Shown one piece after another: positions 47,449 to 57,542 of a stretch of DNA of 64,000 bases; the stretch's first letter is position 1; each line of letters starts with the position of its first letter. The stretch spans positions 62,001-126,000 of the forward strand of contig NHEF01000010.1 of the NCBI GenBank assembly GCA_002171615.1. Reading direction: 5' to 3'. The notes beneath the pieces were generated by a model, which saw only the letters and a program-made list of their open reading frames with translations, ran no database searches and had not been told where the DNA came from. A program made the translations under genes and the position numbers. Source of the stretch: Gammaproteobacteria bacterium TMED78 (GTDB lineage: Bacteria; Pseudomonadota; Gammaproteobacteria; Steroidobacterales; Rariloculaceae).

Positions 47449-48356
47449 TCGGGAATACTTGGAATTAACCTATAGGAAGCAGGTAGATCAACTTCATTAT
47501 CAAAAACAACCTCTTCATAACTATCTGGGGAGCTTAAAACTTTCCTTAACAGTAAGTTATTTAAGTTATGTCCAGATTTATATCCTACAAATTTGCCTAT
47601 TAATGATGCTCCCATCAAATATAAGTCACCTATAGCATCTAGGGTCTTATGCCTAACAAACTCATCCCTAAATCTTAGTCCATCTTCATTCAACACTCGG
47701 AACTCGTCCATTACAATAGCATTATCCATACCACCACCTAGAGTTAAGTCTTTCTCTCTTAAAATTTCTAAATCACGAAGAAATCCAAATGTTCTAGCAC
47801 GACTAATTTCTTTTAAAAAGCTAGTCACAGAAAAGTCTATCATAACTGATTGGCTATTCATCTTAAAAACAGGATGTTCAAAATCTATTTCCATGTTTAA
47901 TCTAAATCCATCATAAGGAGAAAGGCTAGCTACTTTATCGCCGTCTTTAACTTCAATAAATTTCTTTATTTTTATAAATTTCTTTTTAGCTTTTTGTTTT
48001 TCAATGCCGGCAGATTGCAACAAGAAAACAAAAGGCGCCGCGCTACCATCCATAATAGGCACCTCCGCAGCTGTTAATTCCACAAATGCATTATCAATAC
48101 CTAATCCAGCCATTGCGGATAGAAGATGTTCTACTGTAGCAACTTTAGCATTCTTATACTCTATTGTAGTTCCAAGAGTAGTTTGAGATACATTGTTTGC
48201 TTTAGCTTGAATATCGACTGGATCATCTAAATCAATCCTTCTGAAGACAATACCAGTATTTTGAGGAGCAGGTCTTATAGTCATATAAACCTTTTCTCCA
48301 CTATGCAATCCTATACCAGTAGCCCGGATTGACTCTTTAATCGTACGCTGTCTCAC
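47445..48356 (-). CDS. lpxC: UDP-3-O-acyl-N-acetylglucosamine deacetylase
   Basis: 303 residues. First committed step of lipid A. Zinc ligands in [16 protein letters not shown] and [15 protein letters not shown]; catalytic His in [10 protein letters not shown]. It shows the cell makes lipopolysaccharide-type lipid A, so it is Gram-negative. Start is GTG. It follows ftsZ by 82 bases containing a hairpin. Confidence 0.97.
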   Translation of the reverse strand: MRQRTIKESIRATGIGLHSGEKVYMTIRPAPQNTGIVFRRIDLDDPVDIQAKANNVSQTTLGTTIEYKNAKVATVEHLLSAMAGLGIDNAFVELTAAEVPIMDGSAAPFVFLLQSAGIEKQKAKKKFIKIKKFIEVKDGDKVASLSPYDGFRLNMEIDFEHPVFKMNSQSVMIDFSVTSFLKEISRARTFGFLRDLEILREKDLTLGGGMDNAIVMDEFRVLNEDGLRFRDEFVRHKTLDAIGDLYLMGASLIGKFVGYKSGHNLNNLLLRKVLSSPDSYEEVVFDNEVDLPASYRLIPSIPD

Positions 48357-48401
48357 AACAAAATAAGCCCGATATCTTTATTATTGAGCGATACTATCAT
48401 A

Positions 48402-48420
48402 TTGCACTAAAAAAGTGCAA
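48402..48420. other. Hairpin between ftsZ and lpxC
   Basis: TTGCACT, five A/T, AGTGCAA: a perfect 7-bp stem with a 5-base loop in the 82-base gap. On the transcribed (minus) strand it is not followed by a U-run, so it is not a classic terminator. It could be an attenuator, an RNA-processing site or an operator for lpxC. Confidence 0.45.
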
Positions 48421-48438
48421 AAATTACAAAGAATTAAA

Positions 48439-49569
48439 TTAGTCTGCTTGCCTCCTTAGAAATGCAGGTATATCTAACATTTCCTCTTGGTTTTTTTGTA
48501 CTTCGCCCTCTTCACTATTTCTTTTTATGGTAGGTATCTCTAATTTATCATAATTTGGATTATCAATAATATTAGTATCTGGTGAAACTACCTTTATTTC
48601 TTTTGCCTTAGATTCTTTACCTAGACCCGTTGCGACAATCGTTACTCTTATCTCTTCATTCATATCTGGCTCTATAACGGTTCCAAGAATTACTTCAGCA
48701 TCATCTGCAGCAAATTGTTTCACCGTTTCACCAACTTCTTGGAACTCACCAATCGATAAATCCATTCCAGCAGTAACATTAACGAGTACGCCATTAGCTC
48801 CGGAGAGGTTAATATCCTCAAGAAGTGGGCTAGAAATTGCTGCTTCAGTTGCCTCTCCAGCTCTACCCATGCCAGTAGCGCTTCCAGTTCCCATCATGGC
48901 CATTCCCATTTCAGACATAACAGTTCTAACATCAGCAAAATCAACATTAACTAATCCCGGCTTAGTAATTAATTCCGCTATTCCCTGAACAGCACCTTTC
49001 AGAACTTCATTTGCCGATTTAAACGCATCCAAAAGAGTAGTTTCTGGCCCAAGCACACTCAGAAGTTTTTCGTTAGGTATAGTTATAAGAGAATCAACAT
49101 GTCTTGCTAACTCAGCTATCCCGTGATCAGCAAAGCTCTTACGCTTCTTCCCTTCCATTTCAAAAGGTCTTGTAACAACAGCAACTGTTAAAATACCCAG
49201 CTCTTTAGCTAATTGGGCTATAACAGGAGCTGCACCTGTTCCAGTTCCTCCGCCCAAGCCAGCAGTTATAAATAGCATATCAGTACCACTTATAACCTCT
49301 TGAAGTCTATCTCTATCCTCCATTGCCGCCTGCCGGCCTATATCTGGATCAGCTCCAGCTCCTAAGCCTTTAGTGATATTACAACCTATCTGGATATTAG
49401 TTTTAGCATTATTCCCTCTCAAAGCCTGTGCATCAGTGTTGGCGCATATAAAATGAACCCCTTCGATACCTGATGAGAGCATGTGTGAGACAGCATTACC
49501 CCCACCTCCACCAATACCTATTACCTTAATAATTGCTGTTTCGTTATTATTATCCATTAGCTCAAACAT
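48439..49569 (-). CDS. ftsZ: Cell division GTPase FtsZ
   Basis: 376 residues. Forms the division ring. Tubulin signature GGGTGTGAAPVIA, IGIGGGGGNAVSHM at the start, and the catalytic T7 loop GLVNVDFADVRTVM. A linker is followed by the C-terminal peptide EMLDIPAFLRRQAD that binds FtsA and ZipA. It follows ftsA by 30 bases. Confidence 0.98.
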   Translation of the reverse strand: MFELMDNNNETAIIKVIGIGGGGGNAVSHMLSSGIEGVHFICANTDAQALRGNNAKTNIQIGCNITKGLGAGADPDIGRQAAMEDRDRLQEVISGTDMLFITAGLGGGTGTGAAPVIAQLAKELGILTVAVVTRPFEMEGKKRKSFADHGIAELARHVDSLITIPNEKLLSVLGPETTLLDAFKSANEVLKGAVQGIAELITKPGLVNVDFADVRTVMSEMGMAMMGTGSATGMGRAGEATEAAISSPLLEDINLSGANGVLVNVTAGMDLSIGEFQEVGETVKQFAADDAEVILGTVIEPDMNEEIRVTIVATGLGKESKAKEIKVVSPDTNIIDNPNYDKLEIPTIKRNSEEGEVQKNQEEMLDIPAFLRRQAD

Positions 49570-49599
49570 ATTTCACTCCTTGTTATTAATAATTAATTT

Positions 49600-50823
49600 T
49601 TACCAACCCTGGAACCAAGTTTTCATTCGATCAAATAACCTAGATCCCCTTCCTAATCCTTCAGAACTTGTAACATCTACTTCCTTGCCAAAGATTAATA
49701 ATCCCACTCCTGTAGCATGGATTGGGTTTCTGACTACATCTACTAGACCATCTACATACTGAGGAATACCTAATCTAACGGGCATATGGAATATTTCTTC
49801 AGCTAACTCAACAGCTCCCTCCATTTTCGAGCAACCACCAGTTAAAACTATGCCAGCTGCTACTAAGTCCTCAAAGCCAGATCTTCTAAGCTCATCCCTA
49901 ACAAGAGAAAATAACTCTTCATATCTTGGTTCTACTACCTCAGCTAGTGTCTGCCTTGACAATCTCCTAGATGGTCGATCACCAACACTAGGCACCTCAA
50001 TAGTTTCGTCTTGGTTTGCTAACTGAGAAAGCGCGCAAGCATATTTAATCTTAATTTCTTCAGCATATTGTGTTGGGGTTCTCAATGAAACTGCTATATC
50101 ATTAGTTACCTGGTCACCAGCAATAGGTATTACTGCAGTATGCTGTATAGCTCCTCCTCCACATACTGCAATATCAGTTGTGCCCCCTCCCATATCTATC
50201 AAACAAACTCCTAGTTCTTTTTCATCCTCGGTTAGTACTGAGTAACTAGAAGCAAGTTGCTCGAGAACAATATCATTAACCTCAAGACCACACCTTTGAA
50301 TACATTTAACGATATTCTGAGCTGCGCTCACAGCACCCGTAACAAGGTGAACTTTAGCTTCTAGCCTAACACCCGACATTCCTATTGGTTCACGAATACC
50401 TTCTTGGTGGTCAATCAAAAATTCTTGTGGCAAAACATGTAAAATTCTTTGGTCAGATGGGATAGCTACTGCTCTTGCAGCATCTATAACTCTCTCTACG
50501 TCTCCTGAGCTGACCTCTCTATCAAGAATTGCAACTATTCCATGAGAATTTATACTTTTAACATGGCTTCCTGCGATGCCAGCAAATACAGTATCTATTT
50601 CACATCCCGCCATAAGCTCAGCTTCTTCGACAGATCTTTGGATAGATTGGACAGTAGATTCAATATTTACTACTACGCCTCTTTTTAAGCCTCTTGAAGG
50701 GTGTGATCCTATCCCTATAACTTCCAGATTATTTTCTTCAGACATCTCTCCTACAATTGTCACAACTTTTGAAGTACCAATATCTAATCCAACTACAAGA
50801 TTCCTTTCTTCTTTTTTAGCCAA
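49600..50823 (-). CDS. ftsA: Cell division protein FtsA
   Basis: 407 residues, actin-like. VVGLDIGTSKVVTIVG (phosphate 1), LIDMGGGTTDIAV (phosphate 2) and IVLTGGCSKMEG (adenosine). The C-terminal amphipathic helix LFDRMKTWFQGW anchors FtsZ to the membrane. Follows ftsQ by 28 bases. Confidence 0.97.
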   Translation of the reverse strand: MAKKEERNLVVGLDIGTSKVVTIVGEMSEENNLEVIGIGSHPSRGLKRGVVVNIESTVQSIQRSVEEAELMAGCEIDTVFAGIAGSHVKSINSHGIVAILDREVSSGDVERVIDAARAVAIPSDQRILHVLPQEFLIDHQEGIREPIGMSGVRLEAKVHLVTGAVSAAQNIVKCIQRCGLEVNDIVLEQLASSYSVLTEDEKELGVCLIDMGGGTTDIAVCGGGAIQHTAVIPIAGDQVTNDIAVSLRTPTQYAEEIKIKYACALSQLANQDETIEVPSVGDRPSRRLSRQTLAEVVEPRYEELFSLVRDELRRSGFEDLVAAGIVLTGGCSKMEGAVELAEEIFHMPVRLGIPQYVDGLVDVVRNPIHATGVGLLIFGKEVDVTSSEGLGRGSRLFDRMKTWFQGW

Positions 50824-50851
50824 TTATAATCACCTCTCTAATTTACATTTT

Positions 50852-51592
50852 TCAAAATTTTGCTAAATGGTTAACTTGAGTACTTTCCCAACCAACAGAA
50901 AAGCCACTTTCATATCTCATATCAATATATGAGATACGACTTAAGTCGTTCTTAAAATTTGGTATAACTAAATCAAATAACCGAATAGTCCTACTATCTA
51001 TATCTTTTCTCCCAAGACGAATCTTAGGGCCGCCATTAAAGGAAATTATCCACGACGATCTTTCATCTATAGAAATAAACTCTAAATCAAGATTAGCTTT
51101 TTCTAGAAAATCTTTTAACTCAAAATACTTTTTAGCAATTTTTAGTTCTGATCCATTTGGACCAAAAAGATTTGGTAGCTCTGGGAAATTATAATTTTTC
51201 CTACTTAAAAATATCTCTCCTCTACTATTGAGAAGGCTATCATTATTCCATATTGCAGAAGGAACCTGCTCATATATTCTAACTGAGATTTTATTTGGCC
51301 ATCTTCTAGCAATCTCTACATTATCAACCCAGTTAAGCTTCTCTAAATCTTTTTCTAGTGATCTTATTTCAATACTAAAAAACCCTTTTCCTAGCGCTTG
51401 AGAAAATATTTCCTCTACTTGTATTGGGTTTACTCTTTGAAATACACCAACTAGCTCTAATTTTTGAATTGGTGTATCAACAAATATTTTGGAAAATAAA
51501 AAAATAGATACTATTAATATAGTTACTAATGAAGAATTAATTAACCATCTTAAATTGTATGATTTTTTTCGTTTTTTAATAATATTAATCAC
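50852..51592 (-). CDS. ftsQ: Cell division protein FtsQ
   Basis: 246 residues from the chosen start. The track starts at a TTG at 51631 inside murB. The GTG at 51592 has GGGA 8 nt upstream, lies after the murB stop, and gives INIIKKRKKSYNLRW before the single transmembrane helix. POTRA domain: IQKLELVGVFQRVNPIQVEEIFSQALGKGFFSIEI; WVDNVEIARRWPNKISVRIYEQVPSAIW. Periplasmic organiser of FtsB/FtsL. Confidence 0.92.
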   Translation of the reverse strand: MINIIKKRKKSYNLRWLINSSLVTILIVSIFLFSKIFVDTPIQKLELVGVFQRVNPIQVEEIFSQALGKGFFSIEIRSLEKDLEKLNWVDNVEIARRWPNKISVRIYEQVPSAIWNNDSLLNSRGEIFLSRKNYNFPELPNLFGPNGSELKIAKKYFELKDFLEKANLDLEFISIDERSSWIISFNGGPKIRLGRKDIDSRTIRLFDLVIPNFKNDLSRISYIDMRYESGFSVGWESTQVNHLAKF

Positions 51593-51605
51593 TAGTCTAT
51601 TCCCA

Positions 51606-52514
51606 TTAAGTATTAATATGATGTTGGCCAATAATTTTTACTTCTAATTCTAGCTCTATACCAAATTTATCTTTTACTTTTTCTTTAATTCTAAAAATTA
51701 ATTCTTCAATATCTGAAGCTTTAGCTGATCCTAAGTTAATAATAAAATTTGCATGCTTTTTTGAAACTTCGGCATCTCCTATTCTCAAGCCCTTTAATCC
51801 CGCTTCATCAATTAATTTCGCTGCAAAGCTATTTTCAGGATTCCTAAAGACAGATCCACAGCTTCTTAGGCCTATAGGTTGTGTTTTCCCTCTTTTATTC
51901 AACATTTTTTTCGTTTGACTTATATTTACTTTTTCATTTCTCGTCAAATTAAAAGTGGCCCCTATAAACCACTCTTCTTGTTTGCTTTCAACAGACCTAT
52001 AATTAACTTCATACTCTTGAGGGGTTCTTTCTCTAATCTCTCCCTTTCTATCTATAGTTTCTACAGATTCAATATACTCCCAAGTCTCTTTTCCAAATGC
52101 ACCGGCATTCATTGCTAGAGCCCCTCCTAATGTTCCTGGAATACCCGCAAAAAAAGATGTTGGTGATAGCTTTAATCTCACACATTTTTTAGAAAAAATA
52201 GCGCAAGGCAAACCTGAACTAACTTTTATTCTATTATTATCTAGTTCTTCAAATTCTCTAGGCAAGTCTAAAGTACATATCATTACTCCTTTGAAACCAC
52301 CATCTCTTACCAGTAAATTTGATCCCAATCCTACCCAATAGATTTCTACATCTTGATCTAAATCTTTTAGAAATCTAGCAAGGATAGAGATTTTATTAGG
52401 CTTAAAGAATAAATCTACATTGCCCCCAACCTTCCATGATGTATGTTTAAACATAGGCTCATCTTTCATCAATAGAGAAGGATCTATAGTGTAATTTTTT
52501 TCAACTTTATTCAT
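51606..52514 (-). CDS. murB: UDP-N-acetylenolpyruvoylglucosamine reductase
   Basis: 302 residues from the ATG at 52514, which overlaps the murC stop as ATGA; the track start at 52556 lies inside murC. FAD-binding motifs HTSWKVGGNVDLFFKP, GLGSNLLVRDGGF, GIPGTLGGALAMNAGAFG; catalytic Ser in GLRSCGSVFRNP. The pattern with the YRSVES loop suggests the type IIa/b distinction needs alignment. Located in dcw between murC and ftsQ. Confidence 0.95.
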   Translation of the reverse strand: MNKVEKNYTIDPSLLMKDEPMFKHTSWKVGGNVDLFFKPNKISILARFLKDLDQDVEIYWVGLGSNLLVRDGGFKGVMICTLDLPREFEELDNNRIKVSSGLPCAIFSKKCVRLKLSPTSFFAGIPGTLGGALAMNAGAFGKETWEYIESVETIDRKGEIRERTPQEYEVNYRSVESKQEEWFIGATFNLTRNEKVNISQTKKMLNKRGKTQPIGLRSCGSVFRNPENSFAAKLIDEAGLKGLRIGDAEVSKKHANFIINLGSAKASDIEELIFRIKEKVKDKFGIELELEVKIIGQHHINT

Positions 52515-53932
52515 GAAACCAATCCAACTGGCTTTTTCACCTGCAAAGAAAAACATAAATTCTTTGAAGTATCTCCTATGCTTCCAGCACCTATAGTTAA
52601 TAATATATCTTTAGGATGAATAATTTTTTTTAGGATTTTTGGTAATAACTGAATATCATTAAGAAAAATAGGCTCTAGATTGCTACTTAGCCTGACTGCT
52701 CTTGTTAAAGATTTGCTATTAATTCCACTTATAGGTTTTTCTCCAGCAGAAAATATCTCTGTAATAATAAGAAAATCTACCTTAGAAAGACTCTCAACAA
52801 AATCATCAAATAGATCTTTCGTTCTAGAGTATCTATGTGGTTGGAAAATAGTTAAAAGCCTTCGGTTCGGCCAAATATCTCTAATTGCATTTATAGTAGA
52901 ATCTATTTCTGTAGGGTGGTGAGCATAATCGTCAATTAGATTAATTATGCCATTTTCAGTAACTATATTTTCAGTAATGCAGAACCTTCTATCAATTCCT
53001 GAGAAACTATTTAATGATTTTTTTATAATATCTTCTTTTATATCCAACTCAAGACCAATAGCTATAGAAGCTAAAGTATTTTGTATATTGTGAGAACCGG
53101 GTAGAGTTGATTTTATATCCAATAAAAATTTATTTTTTCGGTAAACTTTAAATGAAGTGCATATTCCTTCTCTTCTAATCTCTTTTACTCTTATTTCAGC
53201 ATCCTGATTAAAACCATATGTAATAACCCTCCTATTTATTTTATTTAGAATACTTCTAACATTTTCATCATCAATACACATAACAGCCATTCCATCAAAT
53301 GGCAGATTATGTATAAAATCAATAAATCCTAATTTCAATTTTTCAATACTATTCTCATAACTATCTAAATGATCATTATCTATATTTGTCACTACTGCTA
53401 TTTTTGGCTGAAGATGCAAAAAAGATGTATCGCTTTCATCAGCTTCGGCAACAAGAAATTTACCTAATCCTAGTCTTGCATTAGTATTTGTTCCATGAAG
53501 CTTTCCCCCTATTACAAATGTTGGATCTAGATTGCCTTCTGCAAGCATATTTGCTATTAAACTAGTTGTTGTTGTCTTCCCATGAGTGCCCGAAATTGCT
53601 ATACCAAATCTAAACCTCATAAGCTCTGCCAACATTTCTGCTCTTTTCATAATTGGAATTTTTATTTTTTTTGCTTCTTTTATTTCTATGTTATTTCTAG
53701 GCACTGCACTTGAAGCAACTAATAACTCTGCATTAATAATATTTTCTTTTTTATGCCCTCTAAATATCTTTATTCCTAATTTACTCAATCTCTTAGTTGT
53801 ATCAGTTAAGCTTAAATCAGAGCCTTGTACTATAAATCCTAAATTATGTAGTACTTCGGCTATCCCACTCATGCCTGATCCACCGATACCAACAAAATGA
53901 ATTACATTAAAATTTTTAGATTTTCTATCCAT
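52511..53932 (-). CDS. murC: UDP-N-acetylmuramate-L-alanine ligase
   Basis: 473 residues. FVGIGGSGMSGIAEVLHNLG (UDP site), ISGTHGKTTTTSLIANML (ATP loop), EADESDTSF, DDYAHHPTEI. Adds L-Ala to UDP-MurNAc. Starts 3 bases after murG stop. Confidence 0.97.
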   Translation of the reverse strand: MDRKSKNFNVIHFVGIGGSGMSGIAEVLHNLGFIVQGSDLSLTDTTKRLSKLGIKIFRGHKKENIINAELLVASSAVPRNNIEIKEAKKIKIPIMKRAEMLAELMRFRFGIAISGTHGKTTTTSLIANMLAEGNLDPTFVIGGKLHGTNTNARLGLGKFLVAEADESDTSFLHLQPKIAVVTNIDNDHLDSYENSIEKLKLGFIDFIHNLPFDGMAVMCIDDENVRSILNKINRRVITYGFNQDAEIRVKEIRREGICTSFKVYRKNKFLLDIKSTLPGSHNIQNTLASIAIGLELDIKEDIIKKSLNSFSGIDRRFCITENIVTENGIINLIDDYAHHPTEIDSTINAIRDIWPNRRLLTIFQPHRYSRTKDLFDDFVESLSKVDFLIITEIFSAGEKPISGINSKSLTRAVRLSSNLEPIFLNDIQLLPKILKKIIHPKDILLTIGAGSIGDTSKNLCFSLQVKKPVGLVS

Positions 53933-53935
53933 AAT

Positions 53936-55030
53936 TTATATACGATTAGCAAATTTAATACATGTATCTGCTAATATCTTTGTTGCTCCTCTTTTAGCGT
54001 TTTTTCTTGCGTTATTGGCTAAATTAATTAGTTCTTTTTTATTTTTACACAAATTTATAATTTTCTTTCTTGATAATTTAAGCCCTAGCTCATTTTCTAA
54101 TATAATCAAACCTGCCCCATTCGAACAAAAACTAATTGCATTCTTATATTGATGATTGTCTATTGAATTAGGCAATGGAATTAAAATTGCACCAATGCCA
54201 ACAATTTCTAACTCTGAAATAGTTAGTGCACCTGCTCTACATACTACGATATCAGCCCATTTATAAGCATCAGCAATATTAAAAATAAAATTCTCTACCT
54301 TAGCCTTTACTTCATAATTTTTATATATATCTTCTATAGAAGACTTATCCTTACCTACTTGATGCCAAACATTTAAATCTATATCTCTTTTTACCTCTTT
54401 CAGGATCTTAGGTATCTTAAAGTTTAAAGCTCTAGATCCTTGGCTCCCACCTAAAACAAGTATATTTATGACTAATTTTTTTTCTAATCTTTCAAAAAAT
54501 CGCTCTTCCGGTGACAAAATATTTAAAATAGATTTTCTTATTGGATTGCCAATTATTTTAGATTCAACCTTATCTGGAAAGCTATTTGGGAAAGCTGCAA
54601 AAATTTCGCTTGCAAATTTAGCCAGTATTTTATTTGATGACCCAGCTATGGCATTTTGCTCATGAATCAATAACGGTCTTCTGGTTAACCAGGCAACAAA
54701 TCCACCAGGACCAGAAACGAAGCCCCCAAATCCGACTACAACTGAAGGATTACATTTATAAAATATAACTAAAGTCTGAATAATAGAAATCAATAATCTA
54801 AAAGGAGATAAAAGCCACGCCAGATATCCCAAGCCTCTTAAACGAGGTACAGAAATCCAATTAATTTCTATGTTTGCCTCACTGACCAACTCTGCTTCTA
54901 AGCCTTTCTTTGTTCCTAACCAAACTACATCCTGAGATCTTTCCTTCAATTCTCTAGCTAATGCTAATCCTGGATATATATGCCCACCTGTGCCGCCAGC
55001 TACTATCATGATAGGTCTTTTTATCTTCAT
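53936..55030 (-). CDS. murG: Lipid I N-acetylglucosaminyltransferase
   Basis: 364 residues, GT28. IMIVAGGTGGHIYPGLALA, VVGFGGFVSGPGGF, and LGGSQGSRALNFKIP are the glycine loops; VCRAGALTISELEIVG binds UDP-GlcNAc. Makes lipid II at the inner membrane face. Overlaps ftsW by 4 nt. Confidence 0.97.
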   Translation of the reverse strand: MKIKRPIMIVAGGTGGHIYPGLALARELKERSQDVVWLGTKKGLEAELVSEANIEINWISVPRLRGLGYLAWLLSPFRLLISIIQTLVIFYKCNPSVVVGFGGFVSGPGGFVAWLTRRPLLIHEQNAIAGSSNKILAKFASEIFAAFPNSFPDKVESKIIGNPIRKSILNILSPEERFFERLEKKLVINILVLGGSQGSRALNFKIPKILKEVKRDIDLNVWHQVGKDKSSIEDIYKNYEVKAKVENFIFNIADAYKWADIVVCRAGALTISELEIVGIGAILIPLPNSIDNHQYKNAISFCSNGAGLIILENELGLKLSRKKIINLCKNKKELINLANNARKNAKRGATKILADTCIKFANRI

Positions 55031-56184
55031 CTTCTTTTACCTTTTATTTTTATTTTTTTATCGCATGTAATTACTTCATGATGAATCCTGATTAAGATTG
55101 CCAAGGATATAAGAGTAATAATAATGCTCATTCGTCCATAGCTAAATAAAGGAAGAGTTAGTCCCTTGGTAGGTAAAAGGCCTGCGCTTACTCCCATATT
55201 TATAAACACTTGAACTCCTAATGCCATACCTATACCAGATGAAAGAAGAGCCTGAAATAGCATACCTTTTTCAATTGCTTTATTACTATTTGAAATAGCC
55301 TTGTAAACTAGAATACCAAATAAAATTATTGTTATCGTTACCCCTACTAATCCAAACTCCTCTGATAAAACAGCAAAAATAAAATCAGTATGTGCTTCGG
55401 GCAAATAAAATAATTTCTGAACACTAGAGCCTAAACCTACTCCAAAAAAATCGCCTCTTCCTATTGCTATTAATGATTGAGTTAACTGATAGCCACTATT
55501 TTCTGAGTCAGCCCATGGATCTAAGAATCCAGTAAGTCTTGCTAATCTATAAGGCTCGGAAAATGCTGCTAATAATAATGATGAAAAGACAATTAGAAAT
55601 GAGAATAGAAAATCTCTTATCCTCGCTCCTCCAATAAATAATAATCCTAAGCTAGTAATCATTAAAACAACAGTTGCACCAAAATCAGGTTCAGATAATA
55701 ATAAAAATGAAGCTAAAGCTATTAAAAATAATGGCTTAAGAAAACCAGATAAACTTTCCCTAAGTGTAGATTGGTGACGTACTATATATCCCGATAAATA
55801 AATTATTAAACATAATCTTGCTGGCTCTGAAGGCTGAAGTCTCAGTGGACCCAGTACTATCCACCTAGTACTTCCGTTTACTGTATAGCCAATACTAGGG
55901 ATAAATACTGAAATCAATAAAGCAAATGCAATTATTAAAAAAATCCAATTTAATTTAAGCCAGTATTCAGTTGGCATGTACATACATATTAAGCCTAATA
56001 TAAGGCCAATAGAAATCGCAGTCATTTGTCTATATAAATAATAAAATGGTTCTGCAAAATCTCTATCAGCAATAGCAATAGAAGATGATGTAACCATAAT
56101 TATTCCTAACACTAGTAGAAAAAAAATAGCTACTATCATGACTACATCAAAATGGAATTTATTTATCTTTTCTCTAAAGATCAT
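55027..56184 (-). CDS. ftsW: SEDS peptidoglycan polymerase FtsW
   Basis: 385 residues, ten predicted membrane helices. NGSTRWIVLGPLRLQPSEPARL is a family hallmark, with LSEPDFGATVVL, PWADSENSGYQLTQSLIAIGRG and LPEAHTDFIFAVLSEEFGLVG. Works with FtsI at the septum. Overlaps murD by 4 nt. Confidence 0.96.
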   Translation of the reverse strand: MIFREKINKFHFDVVMIVAIFFLLVLGIIMVTSSSIAIADRDFAEPFYYLYRQMTAISIGLILGLICMYMPTEYWLKLNWIFLIIAFALLISVFIPSIGYTVNGSTRWIVLGPLRLQPSEPARLCLIIYLSGYIVRHQSTLRESLSGFLKPLFLIALASFLLLSEPDFGATVVLMITSLGLLFIGGARIRDFLFSFLIVFSSLLLAAFSEPYRLARLTGFLDPWADSENSGYQLTQSLIAIGRGDFFGVGLGSSVQKLFYLPEAHTDFIFAVLSEEFGLVGVTITIILFGILVYKAISNSNKAIEKGMLFQALLSSGIGMALGVQVFINMGVSAGLLPTKGLTLPLFSYGRMSIIITLISLAILIRIHHEVITCDKKIKIKGKRR

Positions 56185-57536
56185 TGTAAAAATTCCTCTA
56201 CATATCGAATATAGTTATCTCCCCTTTCAACATAATTACTGTACATATCAAAACTAGAGCAAGCGGGTGAAAGAATAATTGAGGCTCCATTAGAAGAAAG
56301 TTCCCATGCTCTCTCCACAGCATCTTTCATGGATGAAGCATGCTTAACTGGACAAATACTACTTAGAGAATATTCTATATCTTTAGCAGACTCTCCTAGT
56401 ACAACAGCTCCAATTAACTTACCATTTGATGCCTTGCTCAATTCATTAAAATTAGCGCCCTTACTCCTCCCCCCAGCAATTAAAACTATAGGTTTTTTAT
56501 AGCTGTTAATTGCTGCAATAGTTGAGCTAACATTTGTAGATTTAGAATCATTAATAAAAGATATACTCTGCTTTTCTCCTACTAATTCGCAACGATGAGG
56601 TAATCCCTTAAAACTTCTGAGACTTTTAAAATTAATCTCCCTATCTAATGAACTTGCTAACGCAATTGCTGCTAACACGTTTGACTCATTATGAGGCCCT
56701 TTAATATTTAAAGAATCTACTGGCAGAATTTTTCTACCGAAACCTGAATACCAACGGATACCATCTATTATTTTTATACTAAAACCATCTTTAATATAAC
56801 TCGCTTGAGAAAAAGGTAGACTATTTCTATCTTTTTCAACCATTTCCCTAACTGAAATATCATCATAGTTATAAACAGCTAGTTCAGAGAAATTAAATAC
56901 TTTCTTTTTAATATTTTTATAATTTTGTAGAGTAATATGTCTATCTAAATGATCAGGATATATATTCAAAATAGCTGCTGCTTTAGAATAAGGGTTATCA
57001 GTAATATCTAATTGAAAACTTGATAACTCTAGGATATAAATCTCAATATCTTTATTAATCAGATCTAAAGCTGGTATGCCTAAATTTCCACCGGCAGCTA
57101 CTTTTATCCCATTTTCTGTGAATAGGTGCTCTAATAAGGAAACAACTGTACTCTTACCATTAGTGCCTGTAATCGCTAATATTGGTTTAGAAACTTTTTT
57201 AATAAAAATTTCTATATCGCTCACGATTGGTATTTCATTATTTTTTGCTTCAGTAAGTATCGGTGCATTCTTTTCTATGCCTGGAGAAACAATAACCAGA
57301 TCTTTATCTCTTAACCAAGAAATATCTAAAGTTTCTAGGTAAATACCAACTTTCTTTGATAGCTCTTTTTTACCATTGAGACCAGGAGGGTTAGCTCTAC
57401 TATCAATTGCAGTTACATTATGTCCCTTTTTAGAAAAATAATTTGCGGCAGAAACACCTGTAACTCCTAGACCAAGGATTAGAGTTTCTAATCTCTTAGA
57501 ATTAGACCTTATATTTTTAAATATATTTGTTTGCAT
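56181..57536 (-). CDS. murD: UDP-N-acetylmuramoyl-L-alanine-D-glutamate ligase
   Basis: 451 residues. LILGLGVTGVSAANYF (UDP site), AITGTNGKSTVVSLLEHL (ATP loop), ILNIYPDHLDRH, and FINDSKSTNVSSTIAAI. Adds D-Glu. A 20-residue N-terminal extension before LETLILGLG is slightly long. Confidence 0.96.
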   Translation of the reverse strand: MQTNIFKNIRSNSKRLETLILGLGVTGVSAANYFSKKGHNVTAIDSRANPPGLNGKKELSKKVGIYLETLDISWLRDKDLVIVSPGIEKNAPILTEAKNNEIPIVSDIEIFIKKVSKPILAITGTNGKSTVVSLLEHLFTENGIKVAAGGNLGIPALDLINKDIEIYILELSSFQLDITDNPYSKAAAILNIYPDHLDRHITLQNYKNIKKKVFNFSELAVYNYDDISVREMVEKDRNSLPFSQASYIKDGFSIKIIDGIRWYSGFGRKILPVDSLNIKGPHNESNVLAAIALASSLDREINFKSLRSFKGLPHRCELVGEKQSISFINDSKSTNVSSTIAAINSYKKPIVLIAGGRSKGANFNELSKASNGKLIGAVVLGESAKDIEYSLSSICPVKHASSMKDAVERAWELSSNGASIILSPACSSFDMYSNYVERGDNYIRYVEEFLQ

Positions 57537-57542
57537 TATAGT

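Noticed and set aside
47593-47916. 107-residue plus-strand ORF
   Set aside because: Antisense to lpxC with no ribosome site; a shadow.
51593-51631. TTG start of ftsQ from the ORF track
   Set aside because: It lies within murB and has no ribosome site; the GTG at 51592 has GGGA at the right distance.
53586-53900. 104-residue plus-strand ORF
   Set aside because: Antisense to murC; a shadow.
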